Source: Halosimplex amylolyticum (GTDB lineage Archaea; Halobacteriota; Halobacteria; Halobacteriales; Haloarculaceae). From it: a DNA stretch of 64,000 bases. A program made the position numbers and the translations under genes. The notes under the pieces are model-generated. The model made no database searches. It saw only the letters and a program-made list of their open reading frames with translations, and was not told where the DNA came from. The stretch is from positions 558,001 to 622,000 of the forward strand of contig NZ_JBLKNW010000001.1 of assembly GCF_051414035.1 (NCBI RefSeq), written 5' to 3'. Shown piece by piece: positions 1-8,919 of this stretch; position 1 is the first letter of the stretch, and each line of letters begins with the position of its first letter.

Positions 1-1947
1 ACGGTCGCGGTCCGGAACGCCGACCCGGACTCGAACGTGACGGTCCGCGTGCCGACCAGACTGAGCGAGTCGCGCTGGGAGGCACTGCTGGCAGACGAGT
101 TCGTCGCCGCGGGCGGGAACGTGACCGACGTGCGGACGAACCCCATTCCCGCGGCGCCCGCGTACCGGATGCTCGTCGTCGACCTCGTGCCGGGGACGTA
201 CGACCTCCGGCTGGCGAAGGCGGGCGTCGGGACGCGCGTGACGGGGACGGAAGCGGCGTACGTGACGGAGGTCCGGGGGAACGGGACGCACGTCCCGGAG
301 GGAGGAACGGAGCAGTTCGTCGTCGAGGTACGCGACCGGTACAACAACCCGGTGAGTGGCGTGACGGTGCGCGCGGCGACCGACGGCACCGGGAGCGTCT
401 CGGGGCGCGCGGAGACGGGCGACGACGGCCGGGCGAGGCTGACCTATCGCGCCCCCGCCGACGTCGACGGGGCGTCGGTCGCGGGGCGGGTGAACGCGAG
501 TTTCGCCGTGTCGCCGGGGGCGGGACCGGGCTCGTTCGCCGGCGGGAAACCGGAGAACGTCAGCATGAACGTGACCGTGCGGAACGCGGACGGGAGCGGG
601 CTCGGCGGCGGCGGTGGAGGGGGCGGCGGCGCCGGCTACTCGCTGCGCTGGACCGAACCGACGACGGTCCCGGGGACGACGAGCGGGGGTGCGGACTGTG
701 CGTCGACGCCCGATCCCTGTAACGTCACGATGCGAGCGGAGACAGTCCGGCCGCAGATCGGCGCGCCCATCGGGTTCGGGTCGAACGACACGAGCGTCGT
801 TCGCGTCTTCAGGCGGGTGACGGCGACGGGATCCGGCGGGACGGCGACGACGACGGTGCGATTCCAGCGGGCGGAGGGCAACGCCACGCTGTGGACACAG
901 AGCGCCGGGGCGAACGCCACCCGCAACGTCTCGACCCCCTCGTCCGAGCGCTTCGAGTCGAATCTGGGGAGATACGGCGCCTTCGGGACGTTCGTCGGGG
1001 ACGATCCGGAGCTGTCAACGGAGAACGCCAACACCGGGTCGTCGTCGGTCGTGTTGCACGGCGGCGACGACGGTGGGATCGTCACGACGGAGTACGACAC
1101 GACGGGCGCCGAGATGGTGGTCGTGCAGTACTGGGCTCAGGACGTCGGCGCCGAAGCGAACGACGCCGATACCGGGCTCGACGAGGACCTCGCCGTCGAG
1201 TACCTGACCGCGGCGGGCACCTGGGTGCAGGCTGACCTGCTGGAAGCGAGAGGGACCGTGGACGACCCGCAGCGTCCGACCTACCACCGGACGGTGCGGC
1301 TGGGGGCCGACGCCCTTCACGGCAACTTCTCGCTGCGGTTCCGGCAGGTCGCGGCCGACGCCGCCAACGACGAGTGGCTCGTCGACGACCCGCAGATATC
1401 GGTGATCGGGAAAGCGGTCGGCGGCGGGGAGGCGGGCGGGCGGACGCCCGGGTCCGGCGGTGGAGGCGGAGGCGGTGGCTCACTCGTCTTCAACGACGAC
1501 GCGGTGGCGGTCGACGGACCGGACGCCGACTCGACCGCGGGCGGCGTAGAGTTCTCGGTCACGAACGACTTCGGCCAGCGCGCGCAGATCACGAGCGTCG
1601 AGGTGTCCGGCGTCAGCGGGAACCGCCGGATCAACGACCGCGTGATACCAAACTATCAGGACCGGCGCACCGAGATATACGTGACGAGCGACGTGAGCGA
1701 CGGCTGGGTCGATTACAACGGTGGCATCGGACTCCCGACCACGTTCGACATGGACAGCGACGGGTTCAACAACAACGGGAACCCGGAAGCGTCGAGCGGG
1801 ACGACCTTCGACGTCTCCCTCTTCGAGTTCGAGAACAACGGCGGCAACCGGATCGACATGAGCGGCGAGTCGTTCGATGTCACCGTCTCCTACGAACTCG
1901 CGGACGGCACGACCGGGAGCGAGACGTTCACGGTGAACGTCTCCTGA
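1..1947 (+). CDS. Secreted surface protein with Ig-like domain (5'-truncated)
   Basis: The frame is already open at base 1 and ends at TGA 1945-1947, so the gene starts upstream of the window; 648 residues are visible. Around visible residues 90-150 there is a Big_1/invasin-like Ig fold (VEVRDRYNNPVSGVTV followed by a DGRARLTYRAP strand). Two glycine-rich linkers (about bases 604-632 and 1455-1485) separate this from other beta-rich segments. Many N-x-S/T sequons and Thr/Asp/Gly bias fit a glycosylated, cell-surface haloarchaeal protein. No C-terminal membrane anchor is visible, so any anchor or pilin-type signal must be N-terminal and outside the window. Function unknown; it could be a pilin-like adhesin or a cell-wall component. 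Confidence 0.75.
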   Translation, partial: TVAVRNADPDSNVTVRVPTRLSESRWEALLADEFVAAGGNVTDVRTNPIPAAPAYRMLVVDLVPGTYDLRLAKAGVGTRVTGTEAAYVTEVRGNGTHVPEGGTEQFVVEVRDRYNNPVSGVTVRAATDGTGSVSGRAETGDDGRARLTYRAPADVDGASVAGRVNASFAVSPGAGPGSFAGGKPENVSMNVTVRNADGSGLGGGGGGGGGAGYSLRWTEPTTVPGTTSGGADCASTPDPCNVTMRAETVRPQIGAPIGFGSNDTSVVRVFRRVTATGSGGTATTTVRFQRAEGNATLWTQSAGANATRNVSTPSSERFESNLGRYGAFGTFVGDDPELSTENANTGSSSVVLHGGDDGGIVTTEYDTTGAEMVVVQYWAQDVGAEANDADTGLDEDLAVEYLTAAGTWVQADLLEARGTVDDPQRPTYHRTVRLGADALHGNFSLRFRQVAADAANDEWLVDDPQISVIGKAVGGGEAGGRTPGSGGGGGGGGSLVFNDDAVAVDGPDADSTAGGVEFSVTNDFGQRAQITSVEVSGVSGNRRINDRVIPNYQDRRTEIYVTSDVSDGWVDYNGGIGLPTTFDMDSDGFNNNGNPEASSGTTFDVSLFEFENNGGNRIDMSGESFDVTVSYELADGTTGSETFTVNVS

Positions 1948-2073
1948 GAGAAAGGGACTCTCAGACCGCTTCTCCCGGAAGAAGCGCCACGAAACCGCCG
2001 TCGATCGGCGCGTTCGACGGTCGTCGATGTGCTAGTCGACAGGCACTTGTAGGAGTCACACGGAGTAGCGGGT

Positions 2074-3420
2074 ATGACATCGGTCGGTATCGACGCCGTC
2101 GAGATACGGACGGGGAAGCTCAGACTCGACCTGCCGGAGACGTTCGCGCCGGCCCAGGGCGACGACCCGGGGAAGTACACGAAGGGGCTCGGCCTCACGG
2201 CGAGTTCGTTCCCGGACGTCTACGAGGACATCGTGACGATGGGCGCCAACGCGGCCCACGAACTGATGGAGCGCAAGGGCCTCGAACCCGAGGACATCGG
2301 CCGGATCGACGTGGCGACCGAGAGCGCGTTCGACAACTCCAAACCCGTCTCGACGTACATCGCCGGCTGCCTCGAACAGGTGTACGACGGTGACTTCCAC
2401 CACGCCAACAAGGGCGAGCGCAAGTTCGCCTGCATCTCGGGGACCCAGAGCCTCGACGACGCCTACAACTGGATCCGCGCGGGCCGCAATCGGGGCCGCG
2501 CGGCGCTGGTCATCGCGACCGACACCGCCCTGTACGCCCGGGACGACCCCGGTGAGGCGACGCAGGGTGCCGGCGCCGTCGCCCTCCTTGTTACCGAGGA
2601 CCCGAGCTTGGTCGAACTCTCGACCGAGCAGGGGTACGGCAGCGCCGACGAGACGGACTTCCTCAAGCCCCAGCAGCAGTTCCCGAGCGTCGACGGCAAG
2701 CGCTCGGTGCAGGTGTACCTCGCGCGGATGCGCGAGGCCATCGAGGACTTCGAGTCGGTCACCGAGACCATCCATCCCGACGATTACGTGCTCGGGCCGT
2801 TCCACACCCCCTTCCCGGGGATGGTTCGCAAGGCGGCGGCGCTCGCGTTCCGGCACTTCAGCCGCGACACGGAGATAGAGGAGCGCCTCGCCGACGAGAT
2901 CGGTCGACAGCCCCGTTACGAGGCATTCGACAGCGAGGAAGCCTTCCGCGAGGCCGCCGCTGACTACACAGACGACCTGACCGACACCGACGTGTATCGC
3001 GAATGGTACGCCGAGACGGTCGAACCGACGCTCACCATCTCCCGCGAGGTCGGCAACTGGTACACCGGCTCGGTCCACGTCGCCCGGCTCTCCGGGCTGA
3101 AAGCCGCCTACGAGAACGGAACGGACCTGACCGGTGAGAAACTGCTCGTCGGCTCCTACGGCTCGGGAGCGCAGGCGGAGATCCACGCCGAGACCATCCA
3201 GTCCGGCTGGGAGTCCGAGATCGAAGCGATCGACGTCGACGAACAACTCGCGGCTCGGTACGAACTCACGTTCGACGAGTACGAGGACGTCCACGACGTC
3301 CACAACCACGACGAGGACGCCGGCGCCAGCGACACCGATCAGTTCACCGCGCCGGAGGACGAGTTCGTCTTCGACGGCTGGGGACGGATGGGCGAACGGA
3401 AGTACACGTACGTGGAGTAA
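2074..3420 (+). CDS. hmgB: Hydroxymethylglutaryl-CoA synthase
   Basis: Condenses acetoacetyl-CoA with acetyl-CoA to HMG-CoA, the committed entry to the mevalonate route for archaeal isoprenoid lipids, carotenoids and quinones; cytoplasmic. The 448-residue protein has the thiolase-fold catalytic triad in order: Glu83 in ATESAFD, nucleophilic Cys120 in FACISGTQS, and His244 in GPFHTPFPGM. The length is normal for archaeal and bacterial HMG-CoA synthases. The start ATG follows a 126-base gap after the surface protein, with no partner gene in operon. The last 19 codons plus 10 bases are duplicated downstream (see repeat at 3588-3656), but the gene itself is intact. Family assignment is secure. 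Confidence 0.95.
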   Translation: MTSVGIDAVEIRTGKLRLDLPETFAPAQGDDPGKYTKGLGLTASSFPDVYEDIVTMGANAAHELMERKGLEPEDIGRIDVATESAFDNSKPVSTYIAGCLEQVYDGDFHHANKGERKFACISGTQSLDDAYNWIRAGRNRGRAALVIATDTALYARDDPGEATQGAGAVALLVTEDPSLVELSTEQGYGSADETDFLKPQQQFPSVDGKRSVQVYLARMREAIEDFESVTETIHPDDYVLGPFHTPFPGMVRKAAALAFRHFSRDTEIEERLADEIGRQPRYEAFDSEEAFREAAADYTDDLTDTDVYREWYAETVEPTLTISREVGNWYTGSVHVARLSGLKAAYENGTDLTGEKLLVGSYGSGAQAEIHAETIQSGWESEIEAIDVDEQLAARYELTFDEYEDVHDVHNHDEDAGASDTDQFTAPEDEFVFDGWGRMGERKYTYVE

Positions 3421-3430
3421 GGACGGTCGC
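3362..3430 (+). repeat. Direct repeat, copy 1 (hmgB 3' end)
   Basis: This 69-bp segment covers the last 19 hmgB codons, the stop codon and 10 further bases. It recurs at 3588-3656 with one substitution (GGCGAACGG versus GGTGAACGG). The spacing between copies is 226 bp. Confidence 0.95.
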
Positions 3431-3587
3431 GAACGGCGCGAGGTCGCGTAGCGACCTCGAGAACCGGACGGCGCACCGCGCCGTGAGGTAGTGAGCGACC
3501 GCTTTTTTGGTCCAGATTTTTTGGCCGAGCGGTGGTCGAAGAGAGCGGAGTGACCGAGGCCACCCGAGGCGAAAAAAGGTGGTCGCC
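3431..3587. other. hmgB 3' region: hairpins and T-tracts
   Basis: This non-coding stretch lies between the two copies of the hmgB tail. It contains a perfect hairpin, GAGGTCGC-GTA-GCGACCTC (3440-3458), a second, CGGCGC-ACC-GCGCCG (3469-3483), then two T6 tracts (3503-3508 and 3517-3522). On the opposite strand an A6 tract (3572-3577) would supply a T6 end for the convergent histidine kinase gene. T-tracts are the usual archaeal intrinsic termination signal, so this probably terminates transcription from both sides. The rest up to 3754 contains only the repeat copy and no convincing gene. Confidence 0.6.
3503..3522 (+). terminator. T-tract terminator of hmgB
   Basis: Two runs of six T separated by eight bases follow two GC-rich hairpins about 85 bases after the hmgB stop. 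Archaeal RNA polymerase terminates at T-rich tracts. Confidence 0.55.
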
Positions 3588-3656
3588 AGTTCGTCTTCGA
3601 CGGCTGGGGACGGATGGGTGAACGGAAGTACACGTACGTGGAGTAAGGACGGTCGC
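3588..3656 (+). repeat. Direct repeat, copy 2 (duplicated hmgB tail, non-functional)
   Basis: This copy matches 3362-3430 at 68 of 69 positions, including the hmgB stop codon. It preserves the reading frame of the C-terminal 19 residues but has no start codon or upstream body, so it is a detached gene tail rather than a gene. Confidence 0.9.
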
Positions 3657-3754
3657 CATCACTGTTCTATCAGCGGTCTTCGGCGACACCGCTCTCGACT
3701 AGCTCGGTCTAGGAAGCGACGGTGCCGGTCGAACGCGAGTCGCAGAGGCGGCGG

Positions 3755-5686
3755 TCACAGGCGGAACTCGAACCTGGCGCCGTCGGTGTCGGCGGGGGTC
3801 CGGAGGTCCCAGTCGTGGGCGGCCGCGACGCGGGAGACGATGGCCAGTCCGAAGCCGGTGCCCCGGGGGTCGGTGCTGACGCCGGGAGAGAACACCGATT
3901 CGTCGACGTCGTCGGGGAGGCCGGGGCCGTCGTCCTCGACGGCGAACCCGTCGGCGGTCTCCTCGACGGTGACGGTCACGCTCTCGCCGCGTTCGGTAGC
4001 GTCCTCCGGAGCTTGCGACGGAGCGCTTGTCGAGCCGTGCTCGACAGCGTCCTCGGGAGCCTGCGACCGAGGGCTTGTCGAACCGTGTTCGACAGCGTTG
4101 CGAAAGAGGTTCTCGAACAGCCGCGTGACCCGTTCGCAGTCTACTTCGACCGTCCGGTCGGCTTCGACCACCAGTTCGGCGTCGCCCGTCTCGACGGTCC
4201 GCCAGGCGTCGGTGGCGACCGTCTCCAGGTCGACGGGTTCGGTCTCGCCGATGGTCTGTCCGGACCGGGAGAGGGTGAGGAGTCCCTCGACGATCGATTC
4301 CATCCGCGAGAGCGCGTCGTCGATGTGGGCGACGGTCTCCTCGTCGCCGCCCTCGAGGAGGTCCAGCCGCGCCTGGGCGACCATCAGGGGGTTCCGGAGG
4401 TCGTGCGAGACGAGCGAGGCGAACTCCTCGAGGCGTTCGGTCTTGCGCTCCAGTTCGCGTTCGCGAGCTTTCAGCTCGGTGATGTCGGAGGAGACGCCGC
4501 AGACCCCTTTCGGCGTCCCGTCGTCGTCGAACAGCGGCGCCTTCACCGAGTAGTAGACGCGGCGCTCGCCGTCCCACTCGGCGGACTCCTCGATCTCGAC
4601 TGTCCGGCCGGCCGCTATCGCCCGCCTGTCGTTCTCGCGGACCTCACGCGCGATCTCGGCGTTCTGGAGCTCCTCGTCGGTCCGTCCGAGGATCGCCTCC
4701 CGGTCGTACCCGAGCCGGTCGGCGAACGACTCGTTGACGAGCGTGTATCGGCCGTCGCGGTCCTTGATGTATATGTGGGCGGTGGTGTTCTCGAGGACGG
4801 TCTCGAGCTGCTCGTTGGTCCGTTCGAGGTCGCGTTCGTACTCGATGCGGTCCAGCGCGCCGACGAGGTGGGAGACGAGCAGTTCCGCGAGTTCGAGGTC
4901 TCGTTCCTCGAATTCGTCGACCGTGGTCGAGATGGCCTGAAAGACGCCGTGGTCGCCGACGGGGACGCTCAGCGCGCTCCGGAACGAGTCGTCGATCGGC
5001 TCGGCCTCGTCGACCGCTCGAACGTCGCCGACCCGGTAGGACTCACCGGTCTCGTAGGTCTTCCCGATGAGCCCCTCGTCGCGTCGGAGGTGCGACGACT
5101 GGTCGGGGAAGTCGACCAGCGCCGTCGGGACGAACGCGCCGTCCCGGAGTTCGTAGAACCCGCAGGTGTCGAACTGCAGGACGTCTCGCGCCGTCTCGAC
5201 GGCACACCGATAGGCACTGTCCCTGTCGTCGTCGTCGCGGAGTTCGAGCGCCGTCGCGTGTAACCGCTCGAGTTTCCGACGAACGTCGGCCAGGTCGCGC
5301 TCGGCGCGGTACTGGGAGACGGCGTTCTCGATGCGGTTGGCCAGCAACGCGTACTGTTCGGTGCCGCGCTTCTGGAGGTAGTCCGTCACGCCCTCGGAGA
5401 TCGCCTCGCTGGCGATCTCCTCGCTCCCGCGGGCGGTGAACAGGATAAAGGGGAGGTCCGGACGGTCGGCCCGGATCGTGCGCAACAGCTCCAGACCGTC
5501 GACGTCGGGCATCTCGTAGTCGCTGACGACGCAGTCGATCCGATCCTCCGCGAGCACCTCGAGCGCTTCCGTCGCCGTCGTCACGCCGCGAACGTCCGCC
5601 GACGGGAGTTCCCTGGCCAGGAACTCCTCGGTGACCGCGATGGCGTCGGGGTGGTCGTCGACGCACAGCACTTTGGGTGACACCAC
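3755..5686 (-). CDS. Hybrid sensor histidine kinase (REC-GAF-PAS-HisKA-HATPase)
   Basis: Soluble 643-residue sensor kinase. Domains in order: receiver, residues 1-125, with Asp10/Asp11, phospho-acceptor Asp56, Thr84 and Lys106; GAF, about 145-290; PAS, about 295-410, with a typical GRYTLVNESF strand; HisKA with phospho-acceptor His428 in SLVSHDLRNPL; and a C-terminal HATPase with N-box NAVEHG and G-boxes DDGPGLP and GTGFGLAI. No membrane segment, so it senses a cytoplasmic signal. An in-frame 16-residue tandem repeat sits between N-box and G1 box (see repeat). The start shown is GTG; a TATA-like ATATATAT at 5695-5702 would instead favour a leaderless GTG at 5671, immediately before the first receiver strand. 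No output gene is adjacent. Confidence 0.9.
   Translation of the reverse strand: MVSPKVLCVDDHPDAIAVTEEFLARELPSADVRGVTTATEALEVLAEDRIDCVVSDYEMPDVDGLELLRTIRADRPDLPFILFTARGSEEIASEAISEGVTDYLQKRGTEQYALLANRIENAVSQYRAERDLADVRRKLERLHATALELRDDDDRDSAYRCAVETARDVLQFDTCGFYELRDGAFVPTALVDFPDQSSHLRRDEGLIGKTYETGESYRVGDVRAVDEAEPIDDSFRSALSVPVGDHGVFQAISTTVDEFEERDLELAELLVSHLVGALDRIEYERDLERTNEQLETVLENTTAHIYIKDRDGRYTLVNESFADRLGYDREAILGRTDEELQNAEIAREVRENDRRAIAAGRTVEIEESAEWDGERRVYYSVKAPLFDDDGTPKGVCGVSSDITELKARERELERKTERLEEFASLVSHDLRNPLMVAQARLDLLEGGDEETVAHIDDALSRMESIVEGLLTLSRSGQTIGETEPVDLETVATDAWRTVETGDAELVVEADRTVEVDCERVTRLFENLFRNAVEHGSTSPRSQAPEDAVEHGSTSAPSQAPEDATERGESVTVTVEETADGFAVEDDGPGLPDDVDESVFSPGVSTDPRGTGFGLAIVSRVAAAHDWDLRTPADTDGARFEFRL
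4001..4096 (-). repeat. In-frame 48-bp tandem repeat inside the kinase ATPase domain
   Basis: Two adjacent 48-bp units (4001-4048 and 4049-4096) encode residues 531-546 and 547-562 of the kinase. Both read AVEHGSTS-xx-SQAPED, starting within the N-box. The frame is maintained, so the insert lengthens the loop between the N-box helix and the next strand. Confidence 0.9.
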
Positions 5687-5796
5687 TATCGCCCGATATA
5701 TATGTCACTGCCATATCAAAGTTGTTGCGTCGACGGGCTGCCGCTCGGGCGGCTCCGGGGGGGCGCCGGTTCCGCACGGCTATCCAGCGACGCCCC

Positions 5797-5869
5797 GACG
5801 GGCGATCCGGCGACGACGGCCGGACGGGCGATCCGGCGACGACGGCCGGACGGGCGATCCGGCGACGAC
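5797..5869. repeat. 26-bp tandem repeat, 2.8 copies, upstream of nth
   Basis: Perfect copies of a 26-bp unit beginning GACGGGCGATCC at 5797 and 5823, then 21 bases of a third at 5849. The unit length is not a multiple of three, so it is not a coding repeat. It lies between the divergent kinase and nth starts. Confidence 0.9.
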
Positions 5870-5935
5870 CGAGCCCGCGGGGTATCGGTCGAGACCGAAC
5901 CACTGAAGCGAGATTCCGGCGAGGATCCCATCACA

Positions 5936-6625
5936 ATGGGCACCCCACTCCCCACGCGCGAGGAGCAGGTCGAGGAAGTCGTCGAGCGGCTCTGGGAGGA
6001 GTACCCCGACGCCACCATCTCGTTGCACTTCTCGAACCGCTTAGAGCTGCTCGTCGCCGTAGTACTCTCGGCGCAGTGCACCGACGAGCGCGTCAACCAG
6101 GAGACCGAGCACCTCTTCGAGAAGTACCGGACTCCGGAGGACTACGCCGAGGCGGACGTCGACGAACTCTCCGAGGACATCAACTCCATCACCTATCACA
6201 ACAGCAAGGCGGACTACCTCAAGTCCTCCGCGCAGACGATCATCGAGGAACACGACGGCGAGGTTCCGGACACGATGGAGGCGCTGACCGACCTCAAGGG
6301 CGTCGGGCGGAAGACCGCGAACGTCATCCTCCAGCACGGCCACGACCTGGTGGAAGGGATCGTCGTCGACACGCACGTCCAGCGCCTCTCGAAGCGGCTC
6401 GGCATCACCGAGGAGGAACGGCCCGACGCCATCGAACAGGACCTGTTGCCCATCGTCCCCGAGGAGGAGTGGCAGTGGTACACCCACCTGCTCATCAGTC
6501 ACGGGCGGGCGATCTGCACCGCCCGGAACCCGGACTGCGACTCGTGCGTCGTCGAGGACATCTGTCCGTCGTCGAAACTCGACCACGACGTGGACCTGGC
6601 CAGCGGCGAGCCCTGGGACGAGTAG
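5936..6625 (+). CDS. nth: Endonuclease III (DNA glycosylase/AP lyase)
   Basis: Base-excision repair enzyme that removes oxidised pyrimidines and cuts the abasic strand. I chose ATG 5936 (229 residues, MGTPLPTR start) because the frame upstream runs through the 26-bp repeat and lacks family sequence. Helix-hairpin-helix at about 114-135, with catalytic Lys126 in LKGVGRKTAN and Asp145 in GIVVDTHV. The C-terminus holds a canonical C-x6-C-x2-C-x5-C 4Fe-4S loop. Length matches bacterial and archaeal Nth. It stands alone: divergent from the kinase, convergent with cheF. Confidence 0.95.
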   Translation: MGTPLPTREEQVEEVVERLWEEYPDATISLHFSNRLELLVAVVLSAQCTDERVNQETEHLFEKYRTPEDYAEADVDELSEDINSITYHNSKADYLKSSAQTIIEEHDGEVPDTMEALTDLKGVGRKTANVILQHGHDLVEGIVVDTHVQRLSKRLGITEEERPDAIEQDLLPIVPEEEWQWYTHLLISHGRAICTARNPDCDSCVVEDICPSSKLDHDVDLASGEPWDE

Positions 6626-6688
6626 CGGCCTGCGAGGGGTCGAGGCAGTAGTCTGCGACGACCCAGCCGTCGCGAAGACGGCGAGCGG

Positions 6689-7558
6689 TTACGAGTTGAC
6701 GTCTTCGAGGTGCTTGCTGACGACGACGCGGCCCTTGGGGGTGAGCTTCGGGCCGTCGTCGGCGTCGACGACGAGGTCGTCGGCCTTCAGGTCGTTCAGG
6801 ACCATCGTCACTTGACTGCCCTCCATGTCCAGCACGCTGGCGAGCGAGACGCCGGGGCCCGTCGAGTAGACGGCGACGAGGAGTTCGACCTGTTCCTCCG
6901 AGAGGGAGACGTCTTCGAGGTCGGACATGAGGTCGCTGTACTCCAGGCGGAGGAACCTCCCGAGGATGGACATCTTCCGCGGGGAGTCCATGGCCCCGAG
7001 CGAGAGGGCGGCCTGGCCGCCGTTGAGGTGTCGAACCGCGAGGACCGGCTGTTCGGTGCCGTTAATCTCGCGGGTGAGTCGGTCGAAGTCGCTGACCGTC
7101 GAGAGGTCGACGTCGACGGTGTCGTCGGCGCGGCGGAAGCGGACCGTCTCCGGCTTGAGGAAGAGTTTGGCGGGGACGAACGGCTCGTCCGTGACGCGCC
7201 CGCCGACCCGCGCCGGGTGCTTGACCGTCATGTCGGTGCCGTTGAGGATGGCCTTGAAGAGGACGGTGGTGAACTTCTCGATCTTGTCGTCGTCGGCCTC
7301 GACGGCGGCGACCATCCGCTTGCCGGACCGCTCGAAGGCGATGGTGACCGTCGAGCTGAAAAACTCCCCGAGCCCGTCGGGGACGTGACCGACCGCGATG
7401 TCGAAAATCGTGGTGAGCGGAATCGTCACTTTGCCCTCGTCGCCGGCGAGCACGAGCCGCTTCTCGCTCAGCAGGATCCGCCCTTTCACCGGCTCGGCGC
7501 GAGCCGACGCTTCCGAGTTGAAAGAGCCGACGAAGTCCGCGATGACTGATTCCGACAT
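6689..7558 (-). CDS. cheF: Archaeal taxis protein CheF
   Basis: CheF-type adaptor (289 residues) that in Halobacterium links the chemotaxis proteins CheY, CheD and CheC to the archaellum accessory proteins. The whole length matches the archaeal CheF family: N-terminal SESVIADFVGSF, a GRILLSEKRLVL strand, TDEPFVPAKLF in the middle, and a C-terminal winged-helix-like segment ending TPKGRVVVSKHL. ATG 7558 is preferred over an upstream in-frame codon because a TATA element (AAATATT, 7589-7595) lies about 30 bases before it. No other che or archaellum gene is in the window, so it has been separated from the usual cluster. Confidence 0.85.
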   Translation of the reverse strand: MSESVIADFVGSFNSEASARAEPVKGRILLSEKRLVLAGDEGKVTIPLTTIFDIAVGHVPDGLGEFFSSTVTIAFERSGKRMVAAVEADDDKIEKFTTVLFKAILNGTDMTVKHPARVGGRVTDEPFVPAKLFLKPETVRFRRADDTVDVDLSTVSDFDRLTREINGTEQPVLAVRHLNGGQAALSLGAMDSPRKMSILGRFLRLEYSDLMSDLEDVSLSEEQVELLVAVYSTGPGVSLASVLDMEGSQVTMVLNDLKADDLVVDADDGPKLTPKGRVVVSKHLEDVNS

Positions 7559-7588
7559 GGGCGGGGTTACGACCACCTTGCACAGCAC

Positions 7589-7595
7589 AAATATT
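7589..7595 (-). promoter_or_regulatory. TATA box of cheF
   Basis: AATATTT on the minus strand, centred about 34 bases from ATG 7558; consistent with a leaderless or very short-leader transcript. Confidence 0.5.
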
Positions 7596-7733
7596 GAGCG
7601 TTTCGTGCCAGTATCACTGGCGAGAACGCCGTTCGGTCGCTCCCGCGGCCCGCGACCGCCGTCCCGACGGTCCCGCCCTCGCTCCCGGCGACGCCCGCGA
7701 GCGGTCCGGTGGCGTCGCGGACTCTCGATTCGC

Positions 7734-8837
7734 TCACTGGTCGGGGTAGCGCGGGCGCCGCTCGGAGTCGTCGCTCCCGTCGACGAACGGGAGCGCGGCG
7801 CGCGTCGCCGACAGTTCGTCGCCGTCGACCCGGACGGTCAGGGGCGTCGTCCCGGTGGCCGCATCGCTGTCGAGTGCGGCGAGTGCGATCGGTTCGCCGC
7901 GAGAGGGGCTCTCCGCGGCGCGCGTCACCTCGCCGACGGCGGCGTCGGCGGCGAAGACCGCGGCGCCCGCGTCGGGCACGGCTTCGCCGGTGAGGCCGAC
8001 GAGGCGCGTCCCGGGCTGGCCCCGGTTCTCGATCCGGGAGACGACCTCCTGGCCGACGTAACACCCCTTCTCGAAGTCCAGCGCGTTGCGGACGCCGCAG
8101 TCGTTGGGGAGGCGGCCCGACAGTTCCGACTCGAACAGCGGCGTCCCGGCCTCCAGCGTCAGCGTCTCCCAGGTGCGGTACCCGAAGGGGGCGGCCGCCT
8201 GACCGAGGTTCGCGAGCGTGTCGAAGACGTCAGCGGCCTCGCTCGCGGCGCAGACCACCTCGTATCCCTCCTCGCCGGTGAGGCCGTCGTCGCGGATCAC
8301 CGTGACGCCGGCGTCGCCCATCGTCCCGCGGACGAACGAGAGGGGCCGATCCGGCGTCGCGGACTTGTTGAGGACGCTCGCGACCTTCTCGGTGGCCTGC
8401 GGGCCGTAGACGCCGAAGACGCCGAAGTCGTCGGTCGCGTCGGTGATCTCGACGTCCTGGATGAACGTCTTCTCGCGCCAGTCGTCGGCCACGCGTTCGT
8501 GCTCGGTCGGGGGGAGAAAGAGGAGCAGGCGGTCGCCGTCGGCGGCGTTGTAGACGTACATGTCCGTCTCGACGCTGCCGGAGGGATCGAGCAACAGCGC
8601 GTAACAGCCCTGGCCGTCCTCGTTCGGGACGCGGTTGGAGACGGCGTTGTCGACGAAGTCGACGCGGTCCTCGCCCTCGACGACGAGGACGCCGTAGCCG
8701 CGTTCGGTGACCCCGACGACGTTCCGGACGGCGGCGTGAGTACGTTCGGGTCGGCCGTAGTGGGCCGCGACCCGGCGGTCGCCGCGCTCCTCGAACGTCG
8801 CGCCGTGGTCCTCGTGGACCGACTCGATGACCGTCAT
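7734..8837 (-). CDS. ygfZ: YgfZ/GcvT-family (folate-binding, CAF17-like) protein
   Basis: Member of the aminomethyltransferase fold that lost the glycine-cleavage role and instead helps maintain Fe-S enzymes such as MiaB. The 367-residue protein has the diagnostic KGCYVGQE motif with Cys259, which separates YgfZ from true GcvT. ATG 8837 (MTVIESVHEDHGA) is chosen; the frame extends upstream but without family similarity. The last 20 residues are a polar, arginine/aspartate-rich tail. No glycine-cleavage partner genes (gcvH, gcvP) are nearby, supporting the Fe-S repair reading. In haloarchaea these proteins are often annotated simply as aminomethyltransferase. Confidence 0.85.
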   Translation of the reverse strand: MTVIESVHEDHGATFEERGDRRVAAHYGRPERTHAAVRNVVGVTERGYGVLVVEGEDRVDFVDNAVSNRVPNEDGQGCYALLLDPSGSVETDMYVYNAADGDRLLLFLPPTEHERVADDWREKTFIQDVEITDATDDFGVFGVYGPQATEKVASVLNKSATPDRPLSFVRGTMGDAGVTVIRDDGLTGEEGYEVVCAASEAADVFDTLANLGQAAAPFGYRTWETLTLEAGTPLFESELSGRLPNDCGVRNALDFEKGCYVGQEVVSRIENRGQPGTRLVGLTGEAVPDAGAAVFAADAAVGEVTRAAESPSRGEPIALAALDSDAATGTTPLTVRVDGDELSATRAALPFVDGSDDSERRPRYPDQ

Positions 8838-8919
8838 TACCCCGGTGTGGGGCCGGTGGCGGGTTACATCTTCCGGGACCGGCGAAGCGGTGAAGTGCCG
8901 GACGGACGACGGCCGAGAT

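Noticed and set aside
2056..3633. 525-residue open frame opposite hmgB
   Set aside because: Antisense to a gene with all catalytic residues of HMG-CoA synthase; no protein-family features.
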